Positions 8,151-17,363 of a DNA stretch of 52,855 nt are shown piece by piece (the first letter of the stretch is position 1; the number at the start of each line of letters is the position of its first letter). Position numbers and translations under genes: made by a program. The notes beneath the pieces are model-generated. The model ran no database searches, was not told the DNA's origin, and saw only the letters and a program-made list of their open reading frames with translations. The stretch spans positions 1-52,855 of the forward strand of contig JAQBQF010000008.1 in NCBI GenBank assembly GCA_028287115.1, given 5' to 3'. Source of the DNA: Myxococcales bacterium (GTDB taxonomy: Bacteria > Myxococcota_A > Polyangia > Haliangiales > Haliangiaceae).

Positions 8151-8704
8151 AGCTTCGCGTCCACGCGGTCGAGCCCCGAAGCCGAGCGAACGGCCCGGGC
8201 GCACGATTCGTCGTGTGGACGGCGGGCTGCACGCTTGGCTGCCCCGGTTGTTTCAACCCGGCGACCCACGACCCGCGTGGAGGCAACGAGGTCGAGATCG
8301 AGTCGCTCGCCGCGCAGCTCGCGGCGACCCGCGGCATCGAGGGTCTGTCGCTCTCCGGCGGCGAGCCGCTGCAGCAAGCCGAGGCCGCCGCGGCCTTGCT
8401 CTTGGCCGCACGCGCGCTCGGCCTCTCGACGCTCGCGTTCTCCGGCTACACGATCGAAGAGATCCGAGCATTGCCGCATGGCGATGCCGTGCTCGCGCAG
8501 CTCGACGTCCTGATCGACGGCCGTTATGTCTCGACCGAGCGGCTCGCGACCGGCCTTCGCGGCTCCGCGAATCAGCGGATCCAGCTGCTGACCGATCGTT
8601 ATCGACGCGCCGAGGTCGAAGCGACGCCCGTAGCAGAAATTCGGATCGGGAAAACCGGCGAGGTCGTGCTCACCGGCGTCGATCCTCTGAAGCTGCGGCG
8701 CTAA
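8147..8704 (+). CDS. NrdG-like radical SAM 4Fe-4S protein
   Basis: A compact 185-residue radical SAM protein with CxxxCxxC in CTLGCPGC (Cys28, 32, 35), LSGGEPLQQ as the SAM-binding GGE motif, and a C-terminal part of the NrdG/Fer4_12 type (DVLIDGRYV, RGSANQRI). NrdG proteins activate anaerobic ribonucleotide reductase, but no nrdD is in the window. The start codon lies inside the upstream TldE stop (ATGA 8147-8150), so this enzyme belongs to the TldD/TldE operon. That context fits a peptide- or protein-modifying role better than nucleotide reduction; this is inference. It has no signal peptide, so it acts in the cytoplasm. Confidence 0.85.
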   Translation: MKLRVHAVEPRSRANGPGARFVVWTAGCTLGCPGCFNPATHDPRGGNEVEIESLAAQLAATRGIEGLSLSGGEPLQQAEAAAALLLAARALGLSTLAFSGYTIEEIRALPHGDAVLAQLDVLIDGRYVSTERLATGLRGSANQRIQLLTDRYRRAEVEATPVAEIRIGKTGEVVLTGVDPLKLRR

Positions 8705-8744
8705 CGCACACTGGTCGCGATCGCGTGGATTGCTAATTTCGATC

Positions 8745-9425
8745 ATGGGTCGACTCGTCCATCCGCGTGGGCTCGATCGGCAAGCACTCCAAAGCCGGCG
8801 TGTGTTCCTTCAGCATTTTCCCGGCGGCTATCGCGACGAGACGTACGAAGCGTGGGAGCGCGATTACAAGGTCTCGGCGCACGATCGCTGGGAAGCCGAG
8901 CTGGACAAACACCACTTCGAGGAGCTCCTCGAAGATGGCGAATTCACCGAGATCGCCCAGACCGCCGTGAAGATCGAGTCGCGAACGAATCTGCTGTTCT
9001 CGTTCGAGAAGATGGCGATCCGCGATGCGATCAAGTCGCCGTCCGGCGCGAAGACGTTCGCCACCGGCCTCTACGACTTCGTCCACAGCAACGGCAACCT
9101 CGACGATCGGTTCGAGCGCTGGATCGATGCGGTCGGCCGGCTGCCTCGCAAGCAGACGCGCGTCTTGACCTGGCCGGTCGTCACGGTGTTCGGCATGATC
9201 GCGGCGCCCGACGAGCACATCTTCTTGAAGCCGATGGTCACGCAGATCGCGGCACAGGCGTACGGGTTCCCGTTCGAGTACAGCTCGCGCCCGAGCTGGC
9301 CCACGTACGCGAGCCTGCTCGAGTTCGCCGAGCGCGTCCGTCGCGACACGCGCGATCTCAAGCCGCGCGACATGATCGACCTGCAGTCATTCATCTGGGT
9401 CCTCGGCTCGGAGGAGTACGATTAG
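8745..9425 (+). CDS. conserved-looking protein of unknown function
   Basis: A 226-residue soluble protein that I do not recognise. It starts MGRLVHPRGLDRQAL and is rich in charged and aromatic residues, with no signal peptide, helix long enough to span a membrane, or Cys cluster. Notable segments are HFPGGYRDETYEAWERDYK, LLFSFEKMAIRDAI and RVLTWPVVTVFGMIAAP. ATG at 8745 is chosen over an upstream TTG because the protein reads well from there. It begins 40 bases after the NrdG-like gene on the same strand and may be its last operon member. Its end overlaps the convergent pseudouridine synthase gene by four bases. Confidence 0.75.
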   Translation: MGRLVHPRGLDRQALQSRRVFLQHFPGGYRDETYEAWERDYKVSAHDRWEAELDKHHFEELLEDGEFTEIAQTAVKIESRTNLLFSFEKMAIRDAIKSPSGAKTFATGLYDFVHSNGNLDDRFERWIDAVGRLPRKQTRVLTWPVVTVFGMIAAPDEHIFLKPMVTQIAAQAYGFPFEYSSRPSWPTYASLLEFAERVRRDTRDLKPRDMIDLQSFIWVLGSEEYD

Positions 9426-10300
9426 ACGTCGCCTGATCGGGGCCGCGATGCGCACACCATCTCGACGCCCGTGGTCGGGTGAACGAAGCGCAGCTCGGTC
9501 GCGTGGAGCGCGATCGCCGTCGCGGATCCGGATCCGCCGGCGTACAAGCGGTCGCCCATGATCGGATGGCCGAGGCTCGCGAGGTGTGCACGGATCTGAT
9601 GTGTGCGTCCGGTCTCGAGCTCGAGGTCCAGGAGCGTATGCGTCGCGTGACGCTCGACAACGCGGTATCGCGTGACCGCGGGTTGGCCATCGACGACGAT
9701 GGCACGCCGGTAATCGCACGCAGGATCGCGGCCGAGTGGAGCGTCGATCGTGCCCGCCTCCGTAGCCACGACACCACAGACGCTCGCGCGATAGCGCCGG
9801 GTCAGGGCGCCGCGCTCGAGGAGCACGCGGAATGCTTCGTGAACCGCGGCGCGCTTCGCGATCGCGATGAGACCGCTCGCCGCGCGATCGAGGCGATGCG
9901 CAGGCGCGGGCCGCCATGCGCCCCACGGATCATCCGGCCTCGCGCCGCAATGCCACAGCAGGCCGTTGAGCAGCGTGTCCTCGCGATGCGGGCCGAGCGG
10001 ATGGACGTGCATGCCTGCGGGCTTGTCGATCACGAGCAGGTCGTCGTCCTCGTGCCGGATCGCGAGATCCATGCGCTGTGGGAACATCGGTTCCACGAGC
10101 GCTGCGGCTTCGACGGTGATCGCATCGCCTTCACCAACACGATCGGCGATCCGACCGACCCTCGAGCCCACGCGAATGACACCGCGCGCGATCAACGGAC
10201 CGATCGAACGCACCGGCACCACGACGAGGCGCGCCTTCAGATAGTCGACGAGGCGCATCTCGCCTCGAGGTTCGGCCGTATGTGCCGGAGATGTCGCCAT
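9422..10300 (-). CDS. RluA-family pseudouridine synthase
   Basis: A 292-residue RNA-modifying enzyme that converts uridine to pseudouridine, most likely in rRNA or tRNA. An S4-like RNA-binding region lies at about 15-65, followed by the RluA catalytic domain with LLVIDKPAGMHVHP, the catalytic Asp138 in HRLDRAASG, and ELETGRTHQIRAHLASLGHPI near the end. The exact target site (RluA, RluC or RluD type) cannot be set from sequence alone. A Met at residue 15 (10258) is an alternative start right before the S4-like region. The gene ends three bases before the M16 peptidase gene on the same strand, so the two may share a transcript. Confidence 0.9.
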   Translation of the reverse strand: MATSPAHTAEPRGEMRLVDYLKARLVVVPVRSIGPLIARGVIRVGSRVGRIADRVGEGDAITVEAAALVEPMFPQRMDLAIRHEDDDLLVIDKPAGMHVHPLGPHREDTLLNGLLWHCGARPDDPWGAWRPAPAHRLDRAASGLIAIAKRAAVHEAFRVLLERGALTRRYRASVCGVVATEAGTIDAPLGRDPACDYRRAIVVDGQPAVTRYRVVERHATHTLLDLELETGRTHQIRAHLASLGHPIMGDRLYAGGSGSATAIALHATELRFVHPTTGVEMVCASRPRSGDV

Positions 10301-10302
10301 CG

Positions 10303-13300
10303 CTATTTGCGGTACGCCAGGCCGAACGTCAGCATCGGGTTGCGCGCCTCGGTCAGGAGCTCGGCCTGCAACCGCCCGTACACGCCGAACCGCTGCCCGT
10401 TGTGCTTGAGGATGTCGACACCGCCCTCGAGCCCGAGGCCGAGATCCGCATTCCAGACGGTCGCTTTCTCAGACATGCGATCGACATGGATGCCGGCGAA
10501 CGCACCGCCCCACAGCCGATCGATCGCCGTCGCTTGGACGTAGCCGCTGACATCGAACGCCGTGAGCACGAACGAGTGGACCACGGGGGTCGCCATCCCG
10601 GTCATGAAGCTGCCGCCGAGCTCGCTGATCGCGAGGTGCAGCCCACCCGTGTCACCGCGCTCGAATTGAAATCCGAAATTGCCCGCCAACGACCCGCCCG
10701 TCGCGTCGTAGTCGCCCCACGTCCCGGTCGTGTAGCCTCCGGCGACTGACAACGTGAACGTCCTGGGTGTCGACTGCGCGGTCAACGAATCGCTGAGATC
10801 GGAGTAGTAAAGAGGATCGCGGCTGCGCCTGGTCCCCGCAGCCGCGGTCCCGGGCTCCTCGTCGTCGCTGGACCCGACGTGGATGTAAGTCGGCTTGCGA
10901 TGGAGCACGGCGAACGCGCTTTCGACCTCGGGTTCGGGCCCACGCATCAGCACGGCCGCGCGGCGCAGATCGAGATCCGCGAGAGCGGGTGCCATGTCCT
11001 CGATCGTCAACGCCTGAACCGCAAGCGCGGTCTGCCGATCAGACATCGGAGCGCGAACCAGATCGACATCTTGCTCGACGCGCTGTGCGAGCAACGATGC
11101 GTTGCCGACCACCGAGAGCAGATGCGAAAGCACGCGACTGCGCGCCGACACGAATGCGCGAGCCGCGACGTCCTCGTCGTTGCGCAAGTTCTCGATCCGC
11201 GATCGCAGCAACTCGACGACGTCATGCGAACGTGAGGCCTCGAACCAACCCGCAATGACATATTGCGTTGCCAGGCGGGATTCGGCGAGCCGAGCATCGA
11301 TCGCATAGCTCGCGCCGAGCTGATGACGAACGTCCCGCACGATCTCGGAGAGCATCGCCGCCATCACGAGCTGGCGCGCACGCGTGTCCGCGGTCGCAGG
11401 AATCGAGATCTGGAACCACGCTTGCTCGGTGTCGCTGACCTTCGCGATCGACGCCGGTGTAGGCGCGGGCGGAGGCGAGCTTCTTGGCTGTGCACGCCCG
11501 TTCCAATCCGAGAACAAGTAATCGATCCATTGGTCTGCGAGCGCGGGATCGAAGCGCCCCGCGATCACCAGCGTTGCGTTGTCCGGCGTGAAGTGTGCCT
11601 CGCGAAACCGCACGGCGTCATCCGACGTCAGGTCGCGACTCGCATGATGCATGAGACCGGCTTTGACATACGGATGATCTGCGCCGAACACCGCACGGCG
11701 CCATGCATCGTTCAATGCCTGGTCGTCAGAGCTATGCTTGGTCGTCCGTTGCATCGCCTCGACGACGTTGTCGGCTCCTTCATCGTAGCGTCCGTCGCGA
11801 ACCCAACGACGCAGCCCCGCAAGAAGCAGATCGAGATGCATGTCGAGGCCGCGTGCCCGGAACGTCGTGTGATCGGTGTGCACTTCGACGAGGTCGGAAC
11901 CACCGGCCGCCGCATACGGGATCAAATCGTTGAGGTAGCGAAAATCCCATCGCAGGGCGTAGCCGGCGACGAGCGCAGCGCCACGCTTGCCGGTGGCTTC
12001 ATCGCCGGTTCCAGATCCGAACACGAGCCGAATGTCGATCGTCGGCACGCTCGTGAGAGGCAACAGCACGATCTTGAGTCCATTTGGAAGCACACGCGTC
12101 TGCATGCCGGCGAACTCTCGAGCCGCCAGATCTCCGGACAACGGATGATGAGCGATCGCGGGATCCGGTGGATCGCGATGCTGGCCGAGATCGTGGATCG
12201 CGGGTTCGAGCGTAAGCTCGCGGCCGGTTTTCTTGGTACCGGTCGTCTTCAGCACGACGACGGTCGCGCGATCAAAGCTGAAGTGCTCGCGAGCAAGCGT
12301 GGACACGGTCGCTCCGGTCATTGCGCGAAGCCCCTGGAACTGCGAACCGAGTGCTTCGCTCGGATCTCTTCCTGCGAGCAAGAACGTCGCGAGGCGCTGG
12401 TCGCGCGAGCCTCCGTCTTCGAGATTCGCGAACAGCTCGTAGATCGCCGTCTGCTTCATCCGATCGAACGCCACCTCCGCGACGGTCGAGGTCGAGAGCT
12501 CGTTGAAGCTGTCCGGCAGATGCTGGAGACCGGCCTTGACCCCCTCCGTGACATCCGCGATCGATTCAGTCTTTCCAGGCACCACGACGATTCCAACCAT
12601 CGGCGCGCGTTCGTCGCCCTCTTCGATCTTCGAGACCTCGCCTTTGATCTCGTTATCGACAAGCCGCTGCATCTCGGGGAGGAGCGCGCGAAGGTTGGTT
12701 CGAAGCTGCGGATCCTCCGGCAATGGCCAGGCCACCAAGAGCGCATCCTCGTCGATGGGCGCCGGTGTCTCGACGTGCCGCGCGATCGGCGGCACGGGAA
12801 CAACGGCCTTCGGTGCCGCAACGTCGCGCTTGGCAATGTGGATGAGGAACTTGCCGAGCGCGGTCTCGACCTGTTGCGCGGTGATGTCGCCGGACACGAC
12901 GAGCACCGCATTTTGAGGCGCGTAGTGCGCATCCGCGAATGCGCAGGCCTGCTCGCGGGTGATCGCCCGCACGCCGTCCTCGCTCCCGCCGGGCATTCGG
13001 CGATACGGATGTCCCTCGGGATACAGTCCTCGATGGACTGCCGCCAGAACTTCGGCCGAGGCGTCGCGAAACCGGAGCTCGCTAACGACCACTTCGCGTT
13101 CTCGCGTGAATGCCGAATCAGTGACGGATGTGCAATGTGAGCCGACACGAACCGCTTCGATCGAAAGGAGCTCGTCGAGATGCGTGGCCGGCGCACGTGA
13201 CATGTACGTCGTCGCATCGAACGTCGTCGAGCCGCTGAAATCGGTCGCGTTATCTTCGAGGTGAGCGAACACCGACTTCCCGCCGAGCACTTGCTGATAG

Positions 13301-13566
13301 TTCAGGTGCTCGACCAGGTGCGCGACGCCTTCTTGGCCCGGTGGATCGTCGACGGAGCCGACCTGATACCGCATCGTGACCTGGACCTCGGCTGCGCGCG
13401 GATCTTCGACGACCACGACACGCAGGCCATTCGACAGCTCGAACCGCGAGATCTTCAGTCCTAACGCGGTGTGCCGCGGGGGCGCCGATGGCGGATGTCC
13501 GCCGATCGCGCAGGCGCCGATCATCAGGGCCAAGGCCACGGACAACACACGCAGAGACCGCTTCAC
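10303..13566 (-). CDS. M16 zinc peptidase lipoprotein with C-terminal barrel-like domain
   Basis: A 1087-residue protein with a lipobox signal (LALMIGAC, Cys19), so probably attached to a membrane. The first M16 half has the inverted zinc motif HLVEH (His83, Glu86, His87) and a downstream Glu in VVVSELRFR. A second M16 half (about 490-900) lacks HxxEH, as in pitrilysin-type enzymes where the C-terminal half shapes the chamber. About 180 residues follow that do not look like M16: alternating short strands with many Gly and aromatic residues (LSVAGGYTTGTWGDY, LGLGLEGGVDIL) and a final strand ending LTFGLAYRK, as in outer-membrane barrels. The start is GTG. The substrate is unknown; M16 enzymes digest peptides up to small proteins. 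Confidence 0.88.
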   Translation of the reverse strand: MKRSLRVLSVALALMIGACAIGGHPPSAPPRHTALGLKISRFELSNGLRVVVVEDPRAAEVQVTMRYQVGSVDDPPGQEGVAHLVEHLNYQQVLGGKSVFAHLEDNATDFSGSTTFDATTYMSRAPATHLDELLSIEAVRVGSHCTSVTDSAFTREREVVVSELRFRDASAEVLAAVHRGLYPEGHPYRRMPGGSEDGVRAITREQACAFADAHYAPQNAVLVVSGDITAQQVETALGKFLIHIAKRDVAAPKAVVPVPPIARHVETPAPIDEDALLVAWPLPEDPQLRTNLRALLPEMQRLVDNEIKGEVSKIEEGDERAPMVGIVVVPGKTESIADVTEGVKAGLQHLPDSFNELSTSTVAEVAFDRMKQTAIYELFANLEDGGSRDQRLATFLLAGRDPSEALGSQFQGLRAMTGATVSTLAREHFSFDRATVVVLKTTGTKKTGRELTLEPAIHDLGQHRDPPDPAIAHHPLSGDLAAREFAGMQTRVLPNGLKIVLLPLTSVPTIDIRLVFGSGTGDEATGKRGAALVAGYALRWDFRYLNDLIPYAAAGGSDLVEVHTDHTTFRARGLDMHLDLLLAGLRRWVRDGRYDEGADNVVEAMQRTTKHSSDDQALNDAWRRAVFGADHPYVKAGLMHHASRDLTSDDAVRFREAHFTPDNATLVIAGRFDPALADQWIDYLFSDWNGRAQPRSSPPPAPTPASIAKVSDTEQAWFQISIPATADTRARQLVMAAMLSEIVRDVRHQLGASYAIDARLAESRLATQYVIAGWFEASRSHDVVELLRSRIENLRNDEDVAARAFVSARSRVLSHLLSVVGNASLLAQRVEQDVDLVRAPMSDRQTALAVQALTIEDMAPALADLDLRRAAVLMRGPEPEVESAFAVLHRKPTYIHVGSSDDEEPGTAAAGTRRSRDPLYYSDLSDSLTAQSTPRTFTLSVAGGYTTGTWGDYDATGGSLAGNFGFQFERGDTGGLHLAISELGGSFMTGMATPVVHSFVLTAFDVSGYVQATAIDRLWGGAFAGIHVDRMSEKATVWNADLGLGLEGGVDILKHNGQRFGVYGRLQAELLTEARNPMLTFGLAYRK

Positions 13567-13734
13567 CAGCGAGCAATATCACGAGCATCGCGAGGAATTC
13601 GCGATGCGTACTTCCTCGGTGTTTCGCCCCTCAGCGCTCCCGGCCAATCGTCTCGAGCGAGGGCCGCCTCGACGAAGCGCTGCCTCACAACGAATCAAAT
13701 CCGTCGCCCAGGACAAGCCAGCTACGTTGCCCGT

Positions 13735-14403
13735 CTAACTGACGACACCGACGACGTTACGCGCCTGGCGCTGGATCTCGATCGAGTCACGCAGCTGCTC
13801 GAACAGCTGGCGCGACGCCGGCATGCCGACGATCTCGAGCTTGGGATTTGTCGGATCGTGCGACACGACATCGATGTGCGCGATGCCGAGGATGCGATCG
13901 ATGAGGTTCTGTCTGTAGACGACGTCTTGCACGCGCCACAGCTGCAGCACGTCGATTCGTTTCGACAGCAGGCCGCGTTCGGTTTCGATCGCCGTGCCGC
14001 TGACGCGAAACTTCACGCTCTTGCGATAGAACGTGAGACCGAAGCAATAGACGGCCGCGGCTGCGAGCGGCAGCACGACATTCAAGAACTTCGTAGACAG
14101 CGGTGCACCGGTGCCCGCGATCAGATTGAGGATCGCGATCAGCGCCGCCGCGATGAGCCCTGCAGCGATGTAGTAGCCGACGTAGGCCTTCCACGAAGGA
14201 CTGCCTTCGTAGAGCATCTTTCGCGCGGTCGGCGCGTCCTCCTTGGACGCCGGACCAAACGGCGGGGCCAGCGCTGCGGGTGCCTTGGCCGCTACCGGCG
14301 CAGGCGCAGCCGCTGCAGGGGCCGCACTAAGGGACGATCCACAGAAGCGACACTTGATCGCTTCGTCCTGAATCTCCTCGGCGCAGAAGGGACATTTCTT
14401 CAT
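13735..14403 (-). CDS. zinc-ribbon plus membrane PH-like (DUF304/bPH2) protein
   Basis: A 222-residue protein. The first 22 residues form a zinc ribbon with two knuckles, CPFC and CRFCG. An Ala/Pro linker follows, then two membrane helices at about 72-125, and a bacterial PH domain ([32 protein letters not shown] ... [13 protein letters not shown]) typical of YdbS/DUF304 proteins. Such proteins sit at the inner membrane, but their role is poorly known. It is the last gene of a three-gene minus-strand unit: kinase, TPR protein, this gene; only two bases separate it from the TPR gene. Confidence 0.82.
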   Translation of the reverse strand: MKKCPFCAEEIQDEAIKCRFCGSSLSAAPAAAAPAPVAAKAPAALAPPFGPASKEDAPTARKMLYEGSPSWKAYVGYYIAAGLIAAALIAILNLIAGTGAPLSTKFLNVVLPLAAAAVYCFGLTFYRKSVKFRVSGTAIETERGLLSKRIDVLQLWRVQDVVYRQNLIDRILGIAHIDVVSHDPTNPKLEIVGMPASRQLFEQLRDSIEIQRQARNVVGVVS

Positions 14404-14405
14404 GA

Positions 14406-15506
14406 CTACATTCGGTAGCCGATGCCGAGCATGAAGTCGATGCGCGTCAACGCTTTGATGTCGTCACGCAGACCGGACTTCGCGGGGCTGAACGAGAACG
14501 CCACGGGAGTCACTGTAGCGAACAAGTTTGGCGTCAGCTTGTAGTCCGCCGAAGCAGCCACGCGGAATGCGAACATCGCCAAGGTGCCGGTCGTGCCTGC
14601 ACTCGCCTGCGTGAACGGGCTCCCCATCTCCTGGATGCCGCCGAAGAACAGGAGGCCGATGCCGATGTCGCCACGCACCGAGATCTTCGGAGCGACGGCA
14701 TACGTACCTCCGATATTCGCGAGGGCCTCGGTCATCGACGCGCTCTTCTTCTCACCCGTGAACGAATTCGTGTACGAGAGCGGCGTCACCGAGAGCACGA
14801 CACCAGCGTCGAGCAACGTCTTCGCAGACTTGACCGGGATCGGATAGCCCGCCGTCAGCGCGAACGACGGCTGGAGCGGGACGCTGAGGTTGCCTGCGGT
14901 GATCTTGGATCCGCCGGCGACAAACCGCGCGGTCACGAGCTTCGGATGATCCATCGGTACGCGCTTGGTCACGCCCTCGCCCTCGTCGCCTTCTTCGCCT
15001 TCGTCGCCGCTGCCCTTCGTGGCGACGCGCGTCGCACTGCCCGAACCCGAGCCCGAGCCCGCGGACCCGGTCGCGCTTCCGCTACCGTTACTGCCGTCGT
15101 TGTGCATCGTGTCTTCAGGTGGCTTGGCGCGAATCGAGTCTTGCGTCTTCGCGCACTCTTCGAGCTCGGCGATCCGTTGCTGGATGTCGGCACGCTTCTC
15201 GGCGGCGAGCGGCTTCACGGTGTCTTGATCCTTCAGCGAGATGAAGCGCTTGTAGAAGAACACCGCGTCCTTGCAGCGATTCGCCTGGCGATACGCTTGT
15301 GCGACGTTGAACAAGTACGCCGGCTTCTTGGTCTCGATCGTCTCGAGTGCGAAGCCCTGCTTGAAGGCGTCCGCCGCCTTCTCGAAGTTCCCCAAGTTGT
15401 ATTGGGTCTCGCCTTCCTTGTACCACTCGTCTGCCGTCTTCGGCTCCGCGAGCGCGAGCGACGGAGCGAACAACAGCGCACATGCGAATAGGATCAGTCT
15501 CTTCAT
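14406..15506 (-). CDS. TPR-containing outer-membrane-type protein
   Basis: A 366-residue exported protein. A signal peptide ([17 protein letters not shown]) leads into TPR-like repeats (about 22-125): [22 protein letters not shown] and [27 protein letters not shown] low-complexity linker of Gly, Ser, Ala and acidic residues follows (about 140-180). The last 180 residues are strand-rich with many Gly and aromatics and end in [10 protein letters not shown], which suggests a small barrel. ATG at 15506 is chosen over GTG at 15512 because GGAG sits at the right distance. It lies 53 bases after the PEGA kinase stop and uses the same style of Gly-Ser linker, so the two may work together. Confidence 0.8.
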   Translation of the reverse strand: MKRLILFACALLFAPSLALAEPKTADEWYKEGETQYNLGNFEKAADAFKQGFALETIETKKPAYLFNVAQAYRQANRCKDAVFFYKRFISLKDQDTVKPLAAEKRADIQQRIAELEECAKTQDSIRAKPPEDTMHNDGSNGSGSATGSAGSGSGSGSATRVATKGSGDEGEEGDEGEGVTKRVPMDHPKLVTARFVAGGSKITAGNLSVPLQPSFALTAGYPIPVKSAKTLLDAGVVLSVTPLSYTNSFTGEKKSASMTEALANIGGTYAVAPKISVRGDIGIGLLFFGGIQEMGSPFTQASAGTTGTLAMFAFRVAASADYKLTPNLFATVTPVAFSFSPAKSGLRDDIKALTRIDFMLGIGYRM

Positions 15507-15559
15507 TTCCACTCCGTGCGACCGGAGACGGTCGCATGTTCACCGACCGAGCGAGTTAC

Positions 15560-17278
15560 TCAGTCATTCTTCTCGAGGCAGTCGTCACACAGATGGGGCG
15601 GGCCCGCGCTTCCGCTGCCTTTGCCGCTGCCCTTGCCGGGGATCGGGACGGTGGTGCTGCTCTTGTGCTTCTTGAGCGTCAGCGCCTGGGTGACCTCGGG
15701 CTTGTCGAGCGCGAGCTCTTTCAAGGTGACGTCGTCGTAGTTCTTGAGCCGCAGCGTCACGCTGACGGACTTCTTTGAAGGCGGCAATTCGATCGTCGTG
15801 TCGGTTTGCTTTCCGGAGTCGATGCCGTCGAAGAAGATCTCCGCGCCCGGCGGCTTCGAGGTCAGCGTCAGCTTGATCGGCTCGGGCGGCGGCGGAACCG
15901 TCGCACTGCCCTTTTGCGTATCGCTGCCGGTCGCGTGCGTATCGCTGCCCGTGGCGTGCGTGTCACTTCCCGTCGCGTGCGTATCGCTCCCGGTCGCGGT
16001 CACGTGCGTGTCGCTGCCCGTGGCGTGCGTCGCGCTGCCGGCGATTGGCGTGTCGCTGCCTTTCGGCTGCGTGTCGCTGCCTTGTGGCATCGTGACCGTA
16101 TTGTCGTCTTTGGTCTTCTTGTTGAGCACGACCATGATACCGGCGGCCGCGACCGCGACCACGGCAACGCCGAGGATCATGAAGGCGAGCTTGCTCTTTT
16201 GTGGGGCCTGAATCTGCCCGTGCCCCGTCGCTGACGACAGCGTCGTCGGGGTCTGGCCATAGAGCGGCGACATCGTCCCGGGGACCGGCGTCAGCGGGGT
16301 CGGCGTGAGCCGGATGTGATCGATCGGCGACATCGACGGCATCAGCTGGTGCTGCAAGAACTGGCCGACACCGCCGTGCGCTTCGACATAGCCGACCGGA
16401 TCGGACATCGCGCGGATGAACTCGTCCATCGTCGGGTAGCGCAACTCGACGCGCTTCTCGAGCGCCTTCATGACGACGACCTCGACGTGCGGGGACATCA
16501 TCCGATACTGCGAAGGCGGAATCGGCTGCTGGGTCAGGTGCTGGACCAGGATCTCGCCGTAACCCTCGCCGATGAAAGGCACGCGGCCGACGAGCATTTC
16601 ATAGAGGCAGATGCCGAGCGCGTAGATGTCGGTTCGGTGATCGACGTTCGCGCGTCCCTCGCACTGCTCCGGGGACATGTACGCCGGTGTGCCGAGCACG
16701 AGGCCCGTGCGCGTGCGATGCGAGCCGAGCGAATCGCCGGTCAGCTTGGCGATACCAAAGTCGAGCAGCTTCACGAAGTCCCGCTCGCGGCCGCGCTGGA
16801 TCAAGATGATGTTGTCCGGCTTGAGATCGCGATGGACGATCTTCATCTTATGCGACGCCGACAGCGCGTCGGCCGTCTGCAGCGCGATCATGAGCGCGCG
16901 CTCCGGCGGCAGCGGCGCCTCGGTCCGGATCAGGTGGGCCAAAGCCGGACCCGCCAGGAACTCCATGATGAAGTAGACGAGCCGCTCGCGACCCTGCGGC
17001 CCCGCCTGGATCACGCCGTAGTCGACGATGTCGACGATGTTCGGGTGGCCGATCGCGTTAACCGACTTGGCTTCCGTGAAGAAGCGCTCGGCGACCTCGG
17101 GGTTAGACGAGAACTCGTTGTGAAGGACCTTGAGAGCGACCTTCTTGCCGATCGTCGGGTGCTCCGCAAGATAAACGGATCCCATCCCGCCCTCGCCCAA
17201 CTTCTGGGTGACCAGATAGTTGCCGACGGTTTGCCCGATTAGGATGTCTGCCGCCGGGGGCCCTTGTTGAGGGTCCAT
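15560..17278 (-). CDS. Ser/Thr protein kinase with TM helix, repeat linker and PEGA-like domain
   Basis: A 572-residue PknB-type kinase. The cytoplasmic kinase domain (about 20-290) is complete: GEGGMG (28-33), Lys50, [10 protein letters not shown] (149-151 HRD), LLDFG (173-175) and [10 protein letters not shown]. One membrane helix lies at about 364-387. Outside the membrane is a linker of GSDTHAT-like repeats (400-459), then a PEGA-like domain (about 469-535, [19 protein letters not shown]) that often binds cell-wall or surface components, and a short tail with CDDC. ATG at 17278 has GGAG five bases upstream; the two Met codons further upstream do not. It heads the kinase-TPR-PH operon and is divergent from the carboxypeptidase gene. 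Confidence 0.93.
   Translation of the reverse strand: MDPQQGPPAADILIGQTVGNYLVTQKLGEGGMGSVYLAEHPTIGKKVALKVLHNEFSSNPEVAERFFTEAKSVNAIGHPNIVDIVDYGVIQAGPQGRERLVYFIMEFLAGPALAHLIRTEAPLPPERALMIALQTADALSASHKMKIVHRDLKPDNIILIQRGRERDFVKLLDFGIAKLTGDSLGSHRTRTGLVLGTPAYMSPEQCEGRANVDHRTDIYALGICLYEMLVGRVPFIGEGYGEILVQHLTQQPIPPSQYRMMSPHVEVVVMKALEKRVELRYPTMDEFIRAMSDPVGYVEAHGGVGQFLQHQLMPSMSPIDHIRLTPTPLTPVPGTMSPLYGQTPTTLSSATGHGQIQAPQKSKLAFMILGVAVVAVAAAGIMVVLNKKTKDDNTVTMPQGSDTQPKGSDTPIAGSATHATGSDTHVTATGSDTHATGSDTHATGSDTHATGSDTQKGSATVPPPPEPIKLTLTSKPPGAEIFFDGIDSGKQTDTTIELPPSKKSVSVTLRLKNYDDVTLKELALDKPEVTQALTLKKHKSSTTVPIPGKGSGKGSGSAGPPHLCDDCLEKND
15902..16081 (-). repeat. tandem 21-bp repeats encoding GSDTHAT-type units
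   Basis: About eight imperfect units of mostly 21 bases code for [37 protein letters not shown] (three times) and GSDTQK. One unit carries an extra six bases. They form the extracytoplasmic linker between the kinase membrane helix and the PEGA-like domain. Confidence 0.85.
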
Positions 17279-17363
17279 GCTTGCTCCGCGAGGCGTCATC
17301 TTAGCGCACAACCGGCTGTAAAGTCGCGAGCTGGGCGGTCGCGTGTTTTACTAGATTCATTCG

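Noticed and set aside
8147..8704. Genuine NrdG activase of anaerobic ribonucleotide reductase
   Set aside because: No nrdD is near, and the start overlaps a TldE-like gene. The name NrdG-like describes the family only.
11263..13140. 625-codon frame opposite the M16 peptidase
   Set aside because: Composition is Arg/Ala-rich shadow sequence with no motifs; the M16 zinc motif lies on the minus strand.
602..13566. PQQ-type pathway from radical SAM/SPASM plus M16 peptidase
   Set aside because: No pqqA-like Glu/Tyr peptide, pqqB, pqqC or pqqD genes are present and the two genes are 8.5 kb apart with decayed transposons between.
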